Positions 46,614 to 59,398 of a DNA stretch of 64,000 nucleotides are shown in pieces. The position numbers were made by a program, and so were the translations under genes. Origin of the DNA: Aplectana chamaeleonis (lineage: Eukaryota; Nematoda; Chromadorea; Rhabditida; Cosmocercidae). The first letter of the stretch is position 1. Each line of letters begins with the position of its first letter. The DNA lies in the NCBI GenBank assembly GCA_029168955.1, contig JAPDOI010000152.1, positions 1,242,501 through 1,306,500 of the forward strand, given 5' to 3'. The notes beneath the pieces were generated by a model. The model did not search any database. It was not told where the DNA came from and worked only from the letters and a program-made list of their open reading frames with translations.

Positions 46614-49600
46614 TTACTTGACTTAATCGGTTGGCTTTCGCCTGACGCGGTCATTCCGCATCTTCACCGAGGTGTGCCGTCCTAGTAGTCAGCCGTGTCC
46701 ATTTTTCACGGTCTTCAGCCACAATTTGAACACATTCCATCCAGCTGTCACTATTCCATTTCCTGCGAAACGAAACATCAGCGCCTGAACTGTCTTTCGA
46801 TGCCGAGTGACTTTAAATCCTCTTTAACCACATCCGTCCAGAACTTTCGCCTACGCCCAGGTGGCCGTTTCCAGACAGGATTTGGAAGCATTTTTAAAGC
46901 GTGTTGTACGAGACGATCCGGCGTTCTTCTTAGTATATGCCCGGAGCAGTCGAAGTCGACTTTCCATTGCTGCTTGAGATGGCGTTAGGAGATGCTGGCA
47001 CCTCCCTCGTGTCAAGCGTTGATGTACTGCGTCGATTTCCTTTGTAAGGGTCTTCGTTATGGCATACACGCGGCCAGAAATATCTCAAGCAAACGCCTAA
47101 AAGCTTCCTCTCCGGTGCAATCGAACCTTTCCATCTGCGTTTTCGGTAAGCTGCCCACGTCTCCCGATCCGTACATCATGATAGGGCGAGATAGCGGATA
47201 GGTAGACGCGCAACTTGACTTCCTTCGCGATGGTGGTAGACCACAAACACTTGGTTAAGAGAATTGAATGCAGACGTAGCTTTCGCACATCGTTGTCGAA
47301 TATCCGCTGCATAACTACCATCGTTCTTCAGCAAACAGCCCAAATAACAAGAAATCGTCCACCAGTTCGATACGTTGTCCGTCCACACAAACTCCAGTTG
47401 AAGGCCTCTGAGAGACCCACATCTGCTTGCATTTGTCGGGACGAAGACAGAAGTCCATAGGCTGCGGTATACTTCGAAACGAGGTTCCACAATCCTTTGC
47501 AGTTTTGCGTTGTTTTCAGCGAGATAACACAATGTCGTCGGCGTACTCCAGGTCGACAAGTGAGCGTCCTGATGGTGTTAGGGATCACACATCCGCGAGG
47601 AAACTGTTCTGCAACTCTACGCATGATGTCATCAGCAGCGGCGAAGTTGAAAAGAAAGGTCCTGCAACGGCCTCCTTGCCTTACTCCTGTTTTCACTTCG
47701 AAAGCTGACGTAAATCCGACAGGTGTACGAACTGCTGCTGTTGTTCCTTTGTTCATGTCCTCGATTAACCGAACATACTTTTCCGGGGACTCCATCTGCT
47801 CGCCTTAGAGCATTGGAGCAATCGATCACGATGAGGAGAGGTCGAACGCGGCTTCAAAGTCCAAAAAAGCAAGCTGTAATGGCTTCTGAAAACCGCTGCC
47901 ACGATTCAATTACTTCTTCTCACGACGAACACTTGGTCGATGGTCGATCTTCCAGGTCGAAAACCGGCTTGCTCATCTCTGGTCGTTCCTTCAATGATGT
48001 TTGATAAGTCGCTCGAGAATGATGAACGTTCTAAAACCTTGTACATATGACACGAAGTAGAGAGATTCCTCTGTAGTTCTTAGGATCCGTGACGGATAGC
48101 TTCTTGTGAAGAGGTACGATGATCGCATGTCTCCACGAATCGGGTATCCTTTCGCCCATCCATATGGCACGGATGGTGTTGGTCATTTCACGAATCCCAG
48201 ACGGAGGAAGAGCTTTCAGCATTTGTAGCAGTGATGTTGTCATCTCCACCTGCCTTTCGGCATTCTTCATTTTCCGGACACAATCCAAAACTTCAGACTC
48301 AGTCGGCGGTTCCTCCACTGACATCGTAATGTGCTCTCTGAACATGCGGGAGCTCAGGTACTGATGGCGCTGGACGATTCAGTAGTGAACTGGAAGTAAT
48401 CCTTCCCATATTGGCAGCGTCGCATCACCAACTGCAACTCCATTGGTAGTGTTCAAGACAGGAGAACATCTCTTCATCTTCCCGCTATACTGTCACTTGC
48501 CCAGCAACGTAAGGCTTTCTCGGATTAACTTCTCCTCCCAAGCCTTCTCGAACTCCTTAGCTCTACACGTCCACTCTCGTTCGCGGTCACTTTTAAGCTG
48601 CCGACGCAACTTCCTCTTCCTCAGACGCTTCTCCTCCACGAGAGTTTCACCTGCAGTTCGAGAGCACATACTCTGTTGTAGGTAGATGTTGTTTCTTCTG
48701 AGACGTAGGCGAACTTCTTCTTAGGCTGTACAACCGGGAGTGCCTCTTTCGAAGCGTCCTGGATGCATTTGACAAAAGAATCCGCGTCGCAAAGTTTCTT
48801 CTTAGTCCGTACTCCGATGTGAATAGAAACGCGTTGTCGGAAATTCCTTCTGCACTCTTCATCTCTGAGACTTGTCATGTCAATCCTCTGGAGAGGCTGA
48901 GCCCCTCGCTTCCTCTTATGAATCCTCGCAGTGAAGTTCAACAGAACAGGACGGTGATCCGAATCGAATGCGACATCCCACACAGCTCTAGATCTTCGAA
49001 TGTCCGATACTGGAATATTCCTCGTCAGGACATAGTCAAGCTGTAGTTTCAAAGTTGTCATCTTCCGCTTCCGCTGCTCTTCTGGAGATAGCCGGGTTGG
49101 TCCCTGCCACGTAAGCTGATGGCGGCGATGATTCCTCTTGAATGTCGATGCAATAATCAGACCACTGCGTTCACAAAAAGTCGACAAGGCGGTAGCCATT
49201 GTCCGATGTTTGCTCCACTGGGTAGAACCATTTACCGAGTACTTCGGATTCCTGATCAAGTCCCATCTTCGCATTTGCGTCAATCCCCACGACAACAGCA
49301 TGTTGACAAGGTATCCTGGCCAGCAACGTATTGAGTTCCTCATAAAACGCATCCTTCGAATTGTCTTCGGCGGTTTCAGTGGGCGCATGAGCACTCACTA
49401 TCCACAGATTGAATCCTCTGTGATCCCGCAGTCGTACGAATGCATTCCGACACGACGTTGAGCCGAACTCCTTGACCATACCATTGAAATCCTTCCTTTC
49501 AGCTATTGCACAGCCTCCCACTCTCCTATCGTCAGCGTTACCGCAGTAGATGGTGTACTCTCCGACGCTGATGACGGGTCTATCGCCTGAGGCGGGTTTC

Positions 49601-49938
49601 CTGCAAAGCAGCAAACGGTGCATGGAAATAGCTCAGAAGTCTGGATAGCGCAGTTTTTTGGATATCACTCGACAGCGATCGACAGTTCAGGGTGGCGAAA
49701 TTGTGGCTTGTGGCCAAAGACTCCATGACTCCCTAGGTACGGATCCTAAGGTGTTATGGACCAGAGGCCTTAGTGTGCCGGACGGCGACACCTTTATGCA
49801 ATGTGCGGGATACTTTCGCGATATAGTTGTGCACGCTATATCGCTCGAACGTTCCCTGTGTACACTCAAACGTCTGCTGGGTTCAGTAGAAGCAGGGGCA
49901 CCAACGAGCAGGTACCAACAGACTTGTATACACACCCC
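46614..49938 (-). mobile_element. Near-full-length RTE-clade retrotransposon
   Basis: GTGGTTGAGATGAC (46600-46613) and GTGGTTGAGATAAC (49939-49952) form a 14-base target duplication with one difference, bounding about 3.3 kb. The 3' tail on the - strand is a short run of AAGT/TAAG-like repeats near 46620. Endonuclease, reverse transcriptase and C-terminal regions are all present in order but broken by stops and frameshifts. Confidence 0.8.
46640..49725 (-). pseudogene. RTE endonuclease-reverse transcriptase, degenerate
   Basis: Reading on the - strand from an ATG near 49725, an AP-endonuclease comes first (NFATLNCRSLSSDIQKTALS, then LWIVSAHAPTETAEDNSKDA, VVGIDANAKMG, and the SDHRPV motif near 48970). 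The reverse transcriptase follows (IIVPLHKKLSVTDPKNYRGI at about 48080-48140, GVRQGG near 47690, catalytic YADD near 47540), then a C-terminal region (KFWTDVVKEDLKSLG) ending near HLGEDAE at about 46645. Frame changes and stops occur in nearly every block, so the protein is not made intact. The sequence is of a different RTE lineage from the copy at 18666-19872. Confidence 0.85.
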
Positions 49939-49987
49939 GTGGTTGAGATAACAACGTGAATAGAACCGTACGGCTTACAACATAATG

Positions 49988-50291
49988 TCTACGCATTTTG
50001 AAGCATCAAAAACAACCCAGAATGCCATTACAGGAGTAGAAAGTTTGGCCCCGCCCCCCTGTATTTGACCTTTTTCCTGCAACGCAGGGTTGCTGGGTCA
50101 TCTTCGCCGTTAGTGAGGTGCGGGGTACACTTGTTAGGCAATCCACCAACAGTGCCGACGGTGAAGATAACCCAGGAATCTTGCGTTGTGGAAAAAGGAC
50201 AAATACAGGGGGCATGAAAATACGGGCAGGGCCAAACTGCTACTCCTGTAACGGCATTGTGGGTGGTTTTTGATGCTTCAAAATGCGTAGG
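49988..50291. repeat. Palindromic core of the split family E-like element
   Basis: TACGCATTTTGAAGCATCAA at the left is inverted at the right end (TTGATGCTTCAAAATGCGTA). Pairing continues through CATTACAGGAGTAG and its inverse. Confidence 0.85.
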
Positions 50292-50426
50292 CGTTGCAAT
50301 CTAAGCCATACCATTCTATTTCCGTAGTTATCTCAATTACATTTACGAGATTGTATGATGCCTTCGAAGCAACTTGGATTACTGGTACGCGAAATAGCCG
50401 TGGAACGCGCGGTCTCTTGGAAAGTG

Positions 50427-50755
50427 TCAAAGGCAGCAGACACGCTCGAAAGAGTTGTTGAGATAACTACGTTTCTGGAGTCGCATGGCTCCTAATAGAC
50501 TGCTCACGCCGTTGGAAGCGTCAAAAACGAGTCAAAACTACTAAGTTTCAGCAATGCAAATCGAAAATTTTCTGCAACTCCGCCCCTGAGTTTCTGCAGC
50601 CCCGCCCCAAAATACAAACTCGTCCAGATTGATAGTACTAATACGGTCACTTTGGGTGGTTTTAAACGCTTCCAACGAGGTGAGCGTTCCACTGCAGGCT
50701 GTAGGAGATTATAGGCTTGACCATCTCAACCGTTTTGTCTCTAATATTCGCGGCT
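50427..50755. mobile_element. Family E foldback element
   Basis: It starts AAGGCAGCAGACACGCTCG. GCTCACGCCGTTGGAAGCGT near 50503 is inverted as CGCTTCCAACGAGGTGAGC near 50670, and GTTGAGATAACTACG is balanced by CATCTCAACCG. No coding capacity. Confidence 0.7.
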
Positions 50756-50759
50756 TCAA

Positions 50760-51296
50760 TCGCGCGTGGTGTAAGTCGTAAACTTTCACCCGACAGTGAA
50801 AACAACCGTTATTCCCCTATTTGCATGCAGTTTTCGTTGGTTTTTTTTTGTTAGTACTCCATACTACCATCTCCTAACCTTCGACTTACGCCATGGAATC
50901 GATATCATTTTCTGCTGTCCTTAAAAGTTATGGCCACCTGGAAGCTGCTGTGGGGTCATTCATCTAGCCCTTTTTCATGAAATGTTCATGTGACCGTCAA
51001 ACAACATGGAAAACAAAAATGGATGAACTCCACATGCAGGAAAACTTGAAAAACATCAGAAGCCACGGCGTCATAAACAGAAAAACTTCACAAACGATTT
51101 TGCAGCAAACTTCGAATTCGTTTTTACAAAGCATTAAATTAAGATATAGGTTTCTCATGGGCTTCTTTGACGCTTGCATTTACTAAAGAGACCAAGCTAT
51201 ACAGCTATACAAAAACCTTTGAAAATAATACATGATTTTCTGCGAATACGATACCTTTGAGCCTAATTCGCTTTGTTCCTTCGCGTGCGTGTGCGG

Positions 51297-51334
<38 letters not shown>

Positions 51335-52747
51335 CGTGGAAGAGAAGGATACGCAGCACACGCAAGCGATCGACGGAAATAAATTTCACTCCGAATCAGA
51401 GGAAATGTGCAAGCGATTCTGCAGTGTTTTTAGAGGAAGTTCTTATGTTGATCAAGAATTCGCTCCTGTCCCCAGTGTTCACGATTATACATTTTCTCGT
51501 TTCTTTGTATGACGGCATGTAAGCTTTAGATCTTACTTAGAAAAGTAAGTGAGAAAGACCTATAAGAAGCAGTAAGGATACCTCGGAGTCGTTGCCAAAG
51601 TGCCAATCTCGAAGGGTCCATGTTGTCAAGCATGCACATTGAAACCTTATTTTTAAACGACTGTTGGGAAAGGAAAGACAAAAGAAGGTTGCTTGACTGG
51701 GAATCGATTCCGACTTTTCAAACTCTACTGCGCCGAACACATAAAACAGGCTTAGTGAGTGCTTTGCGGATTTTCTAAAGCAGTTTTTTCCGAAAAAAAA
51801 AGAGTTCTGCAGAGCATAAGAGGGACGAGGTCCTCATAGAGAACACCATTCTTAGTTTCTTTCTTCACTAAGGCCCGTGGCTAACCCCACGAGAAATTAA
51901 ATTGAGCCTGACTGCGTCGAAGCTCTGACAGAAGATCAGGCGAAACCGCACATTTCAGACGTGAGCGTTGTAGGATAGCAACCTAGGCTGAGTGAAAAAA
52001 GTCAGCCGAGTTCACTCAGTCAGATCTGACTGAGGAGATTCGTTCAGCTCTCACTGAGTTCTTGGCTAGAGAGGAGAGAAACAGCGTGCCAGGTCAGGAG
52101 AGGGCTGCTGACTTTTTTGAACGCTGCTGACGCTGGTCGATCAGTGATTGACCACGTACAGAATAAGGGCCGATTGTTCCTATCATCACAGGTATCATCA
52201 TGCCCCCATCATATCATGGATTTGCGAGACCAACCGCTTGAATGCCATCTGTACTGCTCGATATAATCTCGAACTCGTCTGACCACCAACTTAGTCGACC
52301 CCGACTGAGTGGAGGGTTTCCTACGGACCTAATACTTCTATGTACACTTGCAGAAAGTGTCCGTCAAGTAGGGTGGACAAAACAATATTTCCATCCAATC
52401 GTGGAGTCTAGCTGTGTTAGCTCTCTTTCCGATTCCTACTGTAAATTATCATTGCATTATGGCAAGGCTCTTTATTAACATAATGACTGCTCAACGATGC
52501 TCTAAAAATATTAACCATCGCAACTGGTGTGGATTCCTATACCTGGTCACACTAATTTTTTTCAACAAAATGCTCATTCCTGCCGAGTCACTTGTAGAAT
52601 TCGCTGCTCTCATTCTTAAAGAGCAAATAGGACACCAAAGCTCCTACAAAGATTCCCACGTCGGAAAAAGGTCAAGCCTATCCAGTAGAAAGAGCTTGGA
52701 AGCGAGGCTCTGCGAACATTAAGAATTGGAAACTTTCTTTGGTGTAG
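50760..52747. other. No supported gene; (GA)n tract at 51300-51331
   Basis: A GA microsatellite of about 16 units lies at 51300-51331. Frames crossing it read as RERERE runs and are not genes. Nothing else is recognised. Confidence 0.4.
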
Positions 52748-52751
52748 CTAA

Positions 52752-53208
52752 AGGCAGTTTTCACGATGAAAACTATATACGAAAATGGGATTGTTTGGTC
52801 GTGTGCTATCGGATAGTGAAAAGACAGGTGAAAAAAAGCGCTCAGAATCAAACATATGAGCGGTATCTCACGTACGTTTGTGTTCAGGGCGCGGACGAGC
52901 TTACGCTCCCTGCTAGTTTCCGAAAGCGCGCGCTAATGCCGAAATGTGAGCGAATCGATCAGGCAGGACGTGGCGGAGTTGTTTGGAAACTTGCCATCGA
53001 AAACGTTCGCGGGTCCACAAGCTCGCCAGAACGGGGGATGGGCGATCTAAGAAGGCGTACGGGGATAACGAAATCCTCACTTCGCGGCCTTTTTTATGAA
53101 TTTCTGGCCCGTCTTCGCTGCTTTCTAGGATCCTATCCCTCCAGCACCTGCCAACGAAGTGTTTCAAACTTAAAACTAAAAAAACAAGGTTTATCGTGAA
53201 CATTGGCA
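52752..53208. mobile_element. MITE with family A ends, third interior type
   Basis: It starts AGGCAGTTTTCACGATGAAA after CTAA and ends TTTATCGTGAACATTGGCA. The interior is the inverse of 38445-38882 (CTCCAGCACCTGCCAACG). Confidence 0.7.
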
Positions 53209-53209
53209 T

Positions 53210-54332
53210 TACGCTGTCCGAGGGGATATGCGGATGCTGCAGAAGAAATCGTTCCTTCAAACGACATGAGACCGACCCCCCATTTCCCCACTACCCTTCC
53301 GCCAAGCATGAACATATCTCGAACAGCTCTCATTTTTTGATGATGAGGGGTCCACCAATATTACGTATGTATGAAATATATAAAAATACGCAACATTAGT
53401 GAAAACGTTCGGTCTCTGTAAGCTTCGCAATCCTCAAAGAAATTTTCGGCCGAGATGGGAAACTATTCTCAAAAATCTTCTGTTCGGGATAAGAATAATG
53501 GTGTCTCTGGGGTTATGTCAATCTTCGCGTCGTCCGGCCCCAGTCCTGACTCACTTCCAAGTTCTACATATGTCGGCTGAAATTCAGTAAGTTGTCAATC
53601 CAAACTGCCCTCTTGCCACCAACAACACGTCGGACGGACAAAATCTATCAAGCCATCAATCTGGTTGTTACTAATAAGAAGTCAAGTTGGAACGAGCGGT
53701 TCAGAAACGCAGATCCGAACGGGGGATTTGTGGAAGAACAATGGAAACCTCATGTTTTCTGAGCAGTAACACAGTAAAAGCATCGACCAGTGCAGTTAAG
53801 CATCGAAGCAAATCTGCCATAGATATTATACAAATCTTATTTCGAAATAGAATCTATCTATCGCTTCATTATTGAAAACAAATTTTTAAAGTGACCTTAC
53901 AAGCTCTAACTATGTGCCATGGATTTTCGATGGGGAAGTAAAAGTGAAAGAGTAATCACAGTCATTGTGTAAAAATTGGAACTCCCGAATTCTCAATTGG
54001 TATTGAAAAAAGACTACAAGCGAACAAGAGAAGCAGACAGAATTCGCAGTGGCCTTATTGGGACAGATTTGTCATCTGTTCCATTCGAGGTCGATTAGCA
54101 TGTAAGCGGACGTTAGTGTTACAGCATGGGCGCGCAAGATGTCCTCGATGGGTCGTCGAAGGCGGTTGTTGAGGAGACGAGGCAGATGCGTTCGCTATTG
54201 AGCAACACTGCGGGAGACATCGATGAAGGCTGTACGCTGATCGCCAACTCAAACACACACATGAGGGTCGTATGGAACTTGTGAACAGGGTTTTTCATTG
54301 ACAACTTTTTCAGGGGCTGGGCTAGACGATCA
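53210..54332. other. No recognised gene or repeat
   Basis: Only short frames without domain, splice or repeat support. Confidence 0.3.
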
Positions 54333-54336
54333 TTAA

Positions 54337-54788
54337 AGGTTCATGATGGAAGTCGCTTTTCCGTTTTTAAACTTATCTTGAATAGGGTCCCATGCTGATT
54401 TCAATGATGTCCATGAAATCGTACAAGGCCCCCTGGAAACGGAGTTATGGCCCCTCGAATTTCAGCAAGAGAAGTTTTGTGGACGAGTTGTCCGAGGCCT
54501 CTAACTCCCGTTTTTGCAGTCGATGTGTGTGAGCTGACCTGAGCAAAGAGAGAAGTTGAGAATGAAATGTAGAATGAGGCTTTTGATCGGAAACCATCAC
54601 GCATTTAACCACGAATTCAGGGCTACTGTTATAGGACGTGAGCGTAGTGGCCCAATGGGTTGACTGGCCAACGAGATTTTCACCCACCTACCGACCATTT
54701 TTCGTCGCACTTCTTATTCTTCCTGAAGGGACCAAAAGCTCACGTTTTAGCCAAAAAACGTGCAACTTTTTCTACGTGAACACTGCCT
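54337..54788. mobile_element. TTAA-flanked MITE, family A, left end eroded
   Basis: It begins after TTAA (54333-54336) with AGGTTCATGATGGAAG, an eroded A end, and finishes CTACGTGAACACTGCCT before TTAA (54789-54792). It is closest to the copy at 30063. Confidence 0.8.
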
Positions 54789-55099
54789 TTAAGTAGCTCC
54801 TAGCCTCATAGAAGCATTCTGATCCTCATAATTCCCTGTAGGACTCTGTGAATAATCATCATTGCTCACTGGTCGGATTTCTAACAAGGGAACTACTACA
54901 AGTCATACTAACCATTCCGAGTGAAATGTTTTCTCTAAAATGATTTTCGGACGCGGAGTACGAATATGACCATCACAGCTGCCTAGACTCGCTCTGAAAA
55001 AAATATGAGCGTTTTTAAAGCTTCGCGGCAAGGTAAGGGACCTACCCCCATGAACGTTTTGGGGTGTTTTTAGAATTTCTTCCAAATTTAGCTAAAAAC

Positions 55100-55270
55100 A
55101 TTTAAGTAGGGGTAATCTGGGGTGTTGAACACGAATCTGGGGTTCGCTTGTCAAATTTTTGAGGTTCACTTGAGATAGGTTAAATGCCATTTGAGAGACT
55201 AAACCTACCTCAATAATTCAAAAATCGTCAAATGAACATCGAATTTGTATTCAGCACCCCAAATAACCCC
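55100..55270. repeat. Short foldback
   Basis: GGGGTGTTGAACACGAATCT, then TGTCAAATTTTTGAGG, is inverted as TTCAAAAATCGTCA, then CGAATTTGTATTCAGCACCCC. It is probably an old MITE. Similar phrases recur to about 55560. Confidence 0.55.
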
Positions 55271-55279
55271 CACATAGCA

Positions 55280-56435
55280 ACTTTGATACAAATCTGAGAC
55301 TTTGATGAAACTACCGTATACCCACCGTAATCTACCGTCGATAAGCTGATATCAGTTTTGTGTGGAGCACCCCAAATATCCCTCAGAAAAACGATTCGAG
55401 CCCCATCTTTCGTTCCATTACGGAAATCGTCATAAGTCGATTTTACCGTCAAATTTTTCTGCCGGTGGAAAGCTTCGAATAAATTTAGTCGAAAACTCTG
55501 GAAAAACGACAAATAAACCTCAGATTCGTGATCAGCACCTCAAATATGCCCACAGGGCAAATTTTAGGTCAAATCTGGATTATTTTTCTTCAACGCTCTC
55601 TGGACCCCGTAGTTGATATATGTAGTTGAAAGCTGAACCGAAAATCCATACAAGTCCAAAACGCTATCAGTCTGCACATAGTTAGGAAAATGAGCTTTCA
55701 CCTGAAATTTCGCCTAGAGGGGTTCTTTTGAACACGATTATGAGGTCCGTTTCCGGAATTTGGTGAAATTGGTGCGCTTTTTGCAGGGTACAATATGTAC
55801 GAAAATCAGAGAAAGAACGCCCATAACTTTTTCACAGTGATTCTAGGCAGCGGCGAAGGGCATATTTGAACTCTACGCCTAAAAACGATTTTAGAAAAGT
55901 ACATTTCGATAGGAATGGCCAGTTTGGCTGAAAGTAGTTTCCTTGTAAGCAGATAATAGAGGGCTGAAAATGTCGTAATAAGTGCTGAACACAGACCATT
56001 GTAATACTCTCGTTGTAACATATAATCATATAATTTCGATTTAGCCCAGATATTTACTTCTTGTGAGCTGCCCCTGTCTTGTCGTGGAATCCGCTTCAGT
56101 AGACCCTTTCAGTAAATGATTTTCTGATAGAGAAATAAAGTGGATTCGAAGTTTTGACTAACGAATAATTATGTAGCCGTTTCCATCCATGCCTTTCTTT
56201 CTCCTTGACCATTGATTGTGCAGGTTCTTTGTTGACAGGCGGGTGGTTGGAGCGCATAGGTGGCTGTGGTCTCATTGACGCCTCATTGGGCTGTTATTGA
56301 AGGGTGGCGTCAACGGACCAGACGTTTCATGACGCTTTGATATATACCGCTTCTGCCTTTCGACTTTGTAAACTTCAAAAGGATCATAAACATTCATTGC
56401 ATTAATGTTTATGATTCGTATACGGATGCTGTAAT
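55280..56435. other. No recognised gene
   Basis: Nothing supported beyond diffuse similarity of 55480-55560 to the foldback above. Confidence 0.3.
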
Positions 56436-56437
56436 AA

Positions 56438-56760
56438 AGGCAGCAAACACGCTCCCAAAAATGGTTGAAATAGAGACCTCATCTAGATCGTACAACTCCT
56501 AATGGAACGCTTACGTCGTTGGAGGTTTCAATGAAGAGTCAGAACCCTCGAATTTGAGCCTTATTGGGCCAGCAAAACATGCAGTCTCTGCCCACTTCCT
56601 TTACAGTTCCCGCCCCACAGTTCACATTTGTCCGATTTGATGGCCCAAATAGGGCCACTTTGGCTATTTTTCAATGCTTTCAACAACGTGGGCGTTCCAG
56701 TACAGGGCGTACTACTCTACTAGCTCCGCTATCCCTACCTTTTTGTTGCAAGCTCCGCTG
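56438..56760. mobile_element. Family E foldback element
   Basis: It starts AAGGCAGCAAACACGCTCC. CGTTGGAGGTTTCAA near 56518 has a matching inverted block, ATGCTTTCAACAACGTG, near 56675. It ends next to the family G start at ATCAAGGGCAGC. Confidence 0.6.
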
Positions 56761-56818
56761 TATCAAGGGCAGCGTTCGCGCAAAAACCTCTTTTTGGTTT
56801 TTCTTATCAACCCTGTCT

Positions 56819-59364
56819 AGTGTTTTAATCACCTCCCGGATGTCAATTGGAATGAACCATCTGAGTTTGCCAATGTGAGTTCCATCTCGAGAAGCTTTTT
56901 AACTGTGTGCTCGAGTCATAGCCTTGAGCAATATGTCAGGGCGTCGACCCGTGGTGGTCGTGTTCTTGACCTAGTTTTGTGTAATGATAATTGTATGGTA
57001 AATTCTCTAAGCATATCTCCACCGTTGGGCTCCAGTGACCACTCTACCGTTCATTTTGCATTAAATCTTCCAAGGCGGGATGCTCCCGTGGTGTATAGAA
57101 GGAATTTCAGCAAAGCAAATATTGATACTATTCGCAACCATCTACTAAATGTTGACTGGCTTGGTTCCCTGAGCACTGTTCCTAGTGTGGATGAAAAGTA
57201 CGAGCTTTTCCTTTCTGTTATCCATCACTGCATTGACACTTTCGTTCCTCTTGAACCTTCCTGCCGTGGTAAACTGAAGCTTCCAGCGCACTTATCCGCC
57301 CTCGAGCGGTTGAGATCTGAGGCTTGGCGTTTGGCTAAAATTCACGACTGTGCTGACGTCTGGGAGCGGTTCAAAAGTATCAGTGAACGTTTTACTCGGA
57401 AATTGAAGAAGTATAATAACCATATTGAGAAGAAAGCTGTCGAGTCAAATGATAAACATTCCTTCTTTAGATTCATCAACTCTAAACTCCGAGAAAAACC
57501 AGGTGTTGGGGTCCTTAAAAGCCCTAGTGGCACATTGGTGAGGAATGCTGGGAATAAAACTGAGTTGTTGGCGGACGTTTTTCAAGAGTCGCTTTCTGAC
57601 TCATCTCCGGTGGATACTCGACCTGTCTCCAATTGTTTCGCCGTTATGGCCGATTCCTGTTGGTTTCACAAGGACGAGATTATCAAGGAACTTGTAGCCT
57701 GGCCTTCATCCAATTCTGTGACTCCCGACGCCATACCACTTAGCTTCATCAAGCAGGTCGTTCTTGATATTGCAGGTCCTTTAGAGTACATTTTCAATCT
57801 GAGCTTTTTGTCTGGAGAGGTCCCCCTCAAATGGAGGCAATCGTTTGTTACCCCTTCTCCAAAAAAAAACCCTTTCACTGACCCTGCTAATTTCAGGCCA
57901 ATCAGTATAACATCTATCTTCTCACGGCTGTTCGAAAAAATTCTCAAAAAAACGAATCGTAACTCATTTGGAATCAAATCAGGTTATCTCTCCCTTCCAG
58001 CATGGTTTCCAGAAAGGTAAATCTACTGTGACGTCATCTATTGAAGCGCTTAATAAATGGACAGCTCTTCTTGACGATGGAAAGAGTGTAGACGTTATCT
58101 GTTTTGATTTTGCCAAAGCTTTTGATAAGGTTCCCCATGACAAGTTGCTGCAAAAACTTTTGATGGTTGGGATTCATCCTCGAATAGTTACATGGATACG
58201 TTCATTCCTAACTGATAGGACGTTCTCGGTCTGTATAGACTCTTCTCGGTCGATTCCAAGACCAGTCCTGAGCGGTGTGCCCCAAGGGGGGGGTATTGTC
58301 TCCCATCCTTTTCAACATATACACTCACGAAATCGCCGGTCTTATCGGTTCCTGTGGCACCGGTTTCTGTGCATTTGCGGACGATATCAAGATCTACCTG
58401 GACGTCTCCCAACCAGAGAATTGTATCTTACTGCAGCAGTCTATTGACATTGTTAGTACTTGGTCTCGTGATTGGAATCTCCCATTGGCAAAGGAAAAGA
58501 CGAAGGTTCTCCACTTGGGTATAGCAATGCTAACAGTAAATATATTGTCGATGGTTGTCAGATCCAGGAAGTTGATGAAATAACTGATCTAGGGTTAATT
58601 ATTACTACAAGTCTGAGTTTTGATAAGCACTGTGAATCTATCGCGAAGAAAGCAACTTTTGCTATGAATAATATTTTTAGAGGTTTGTCAACTTGCAATC
58701 CATCTGTGCTTATCAATGCTTATACCACGTATGTAAAAGGCCTCTACTCGAGTACGGTACCCCGGTTTTCAACCCCGCCAAACTCAAGAATATAAACAGA
58801 TTGGAAAAGATACAGAACAAATTTAATAGAAGAGTTCTGATCAGACAGTATGGCTTTATCTATGGGCAAATGCCTTCCGCTGCTGACAGAAACGAACTCC
58901 TTAGTCTCGAGCCTCTGATTCTCAGAAGGAAGAAAAATGACCTATTTCTCTTCCATCAAATCCTTTTCAACGTAAACTTTGGTCTAAGGCCTGGGGATTT
59001 CGTAAGAACGAGAGACTGTCACTCGGGGAGGGCCGATAAAATTCCATCGCACCGTGTCTAACCTTGAATGTCGACGCTGCTTTTTCACGAATAGGGTTAT
59101 TCCATTATTCGAGGATCTCAGTAGAAATGATAATATTCCTGTCGAATTTGGTGCCTTCAAAAACTTGGTACGAGTAAAACTGGCTCCTGGGGGGCAGCCG
59201 AGTATCCCTCCGTAGCGCTTGGATTACTCGAAATCCTGCTCTTCTCTTTTGACTATTGTTCGTTCCAGTTGGTTACAATGTTTACATCTTTGACTACTTC
59301 GTTTGAAGTTGTTTTTTTTCTCATTTTTTTCTTTTTTTCTTTCACATGAGTGTAAACTTGTGTA

Positions 59365-59395
<31 letters not shown>

Positions 59396-59398
59396 ATA
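56819..59398 (+). mobile_element. 5'-truncated CR1-clade non-LTR retrotransposon
   Basis: It begins inside the endonuclease (LPDVNW remnant near 56836) and ends with AATAAA and an (AT)n tail at 59367-59396. It is inserted in a family G element. No clear target duplication was found. Confidence 0.85.
56824..59215 (+). pseudogene. CR1 ORF2 (endonuclease end and reverse transcriptase), frameshifted
   Basis: The largest open part is 56824-58018, with the endonuclease end (LDLVLCNDN, SDHSTVHF) and the RT N-terminus (FRPISITSIFSRLFEKIL). The frame then breaks in an A run near 57950 and a G run near 58290, and again near 58525 and 58740. Across the breaks the RT motifs continue: A (CFDFAKAFDKVPHD), B (LSGVPQGG, then VLSPILFNIYTHEI) and C (FCAFADDIKIYLDV with intact aspartates). 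The thumb and the C-terminal FFTNRVIPLFEDLSRN region follow, to a stop near 59214. The protein would reverse-transcribe CR1 RNA at target sites, but this copy is dead. ORF1 is missing. Confidence 0.9.

Larger units (their letters stand above)
46576..50364. mobile_element. Family E-like foldback element split by a near-full-length RTE
   Basis: The left end AAGGCAGCATACACGCTCGT (46576) is inverted at the right end (read inverted AAGGCATCATACAATCTCGT, finishing at 50364), giving about 38 bp of inverted end. The centre is a palindrome (49988-50291). An RTE inserted at about 46614 separates the two parts. Confidence 0.75.

Noticed and set aside
51232..51522. ORFs with RERERE runs
   Set aside because: They come from a (GA)n tract, with no other support.
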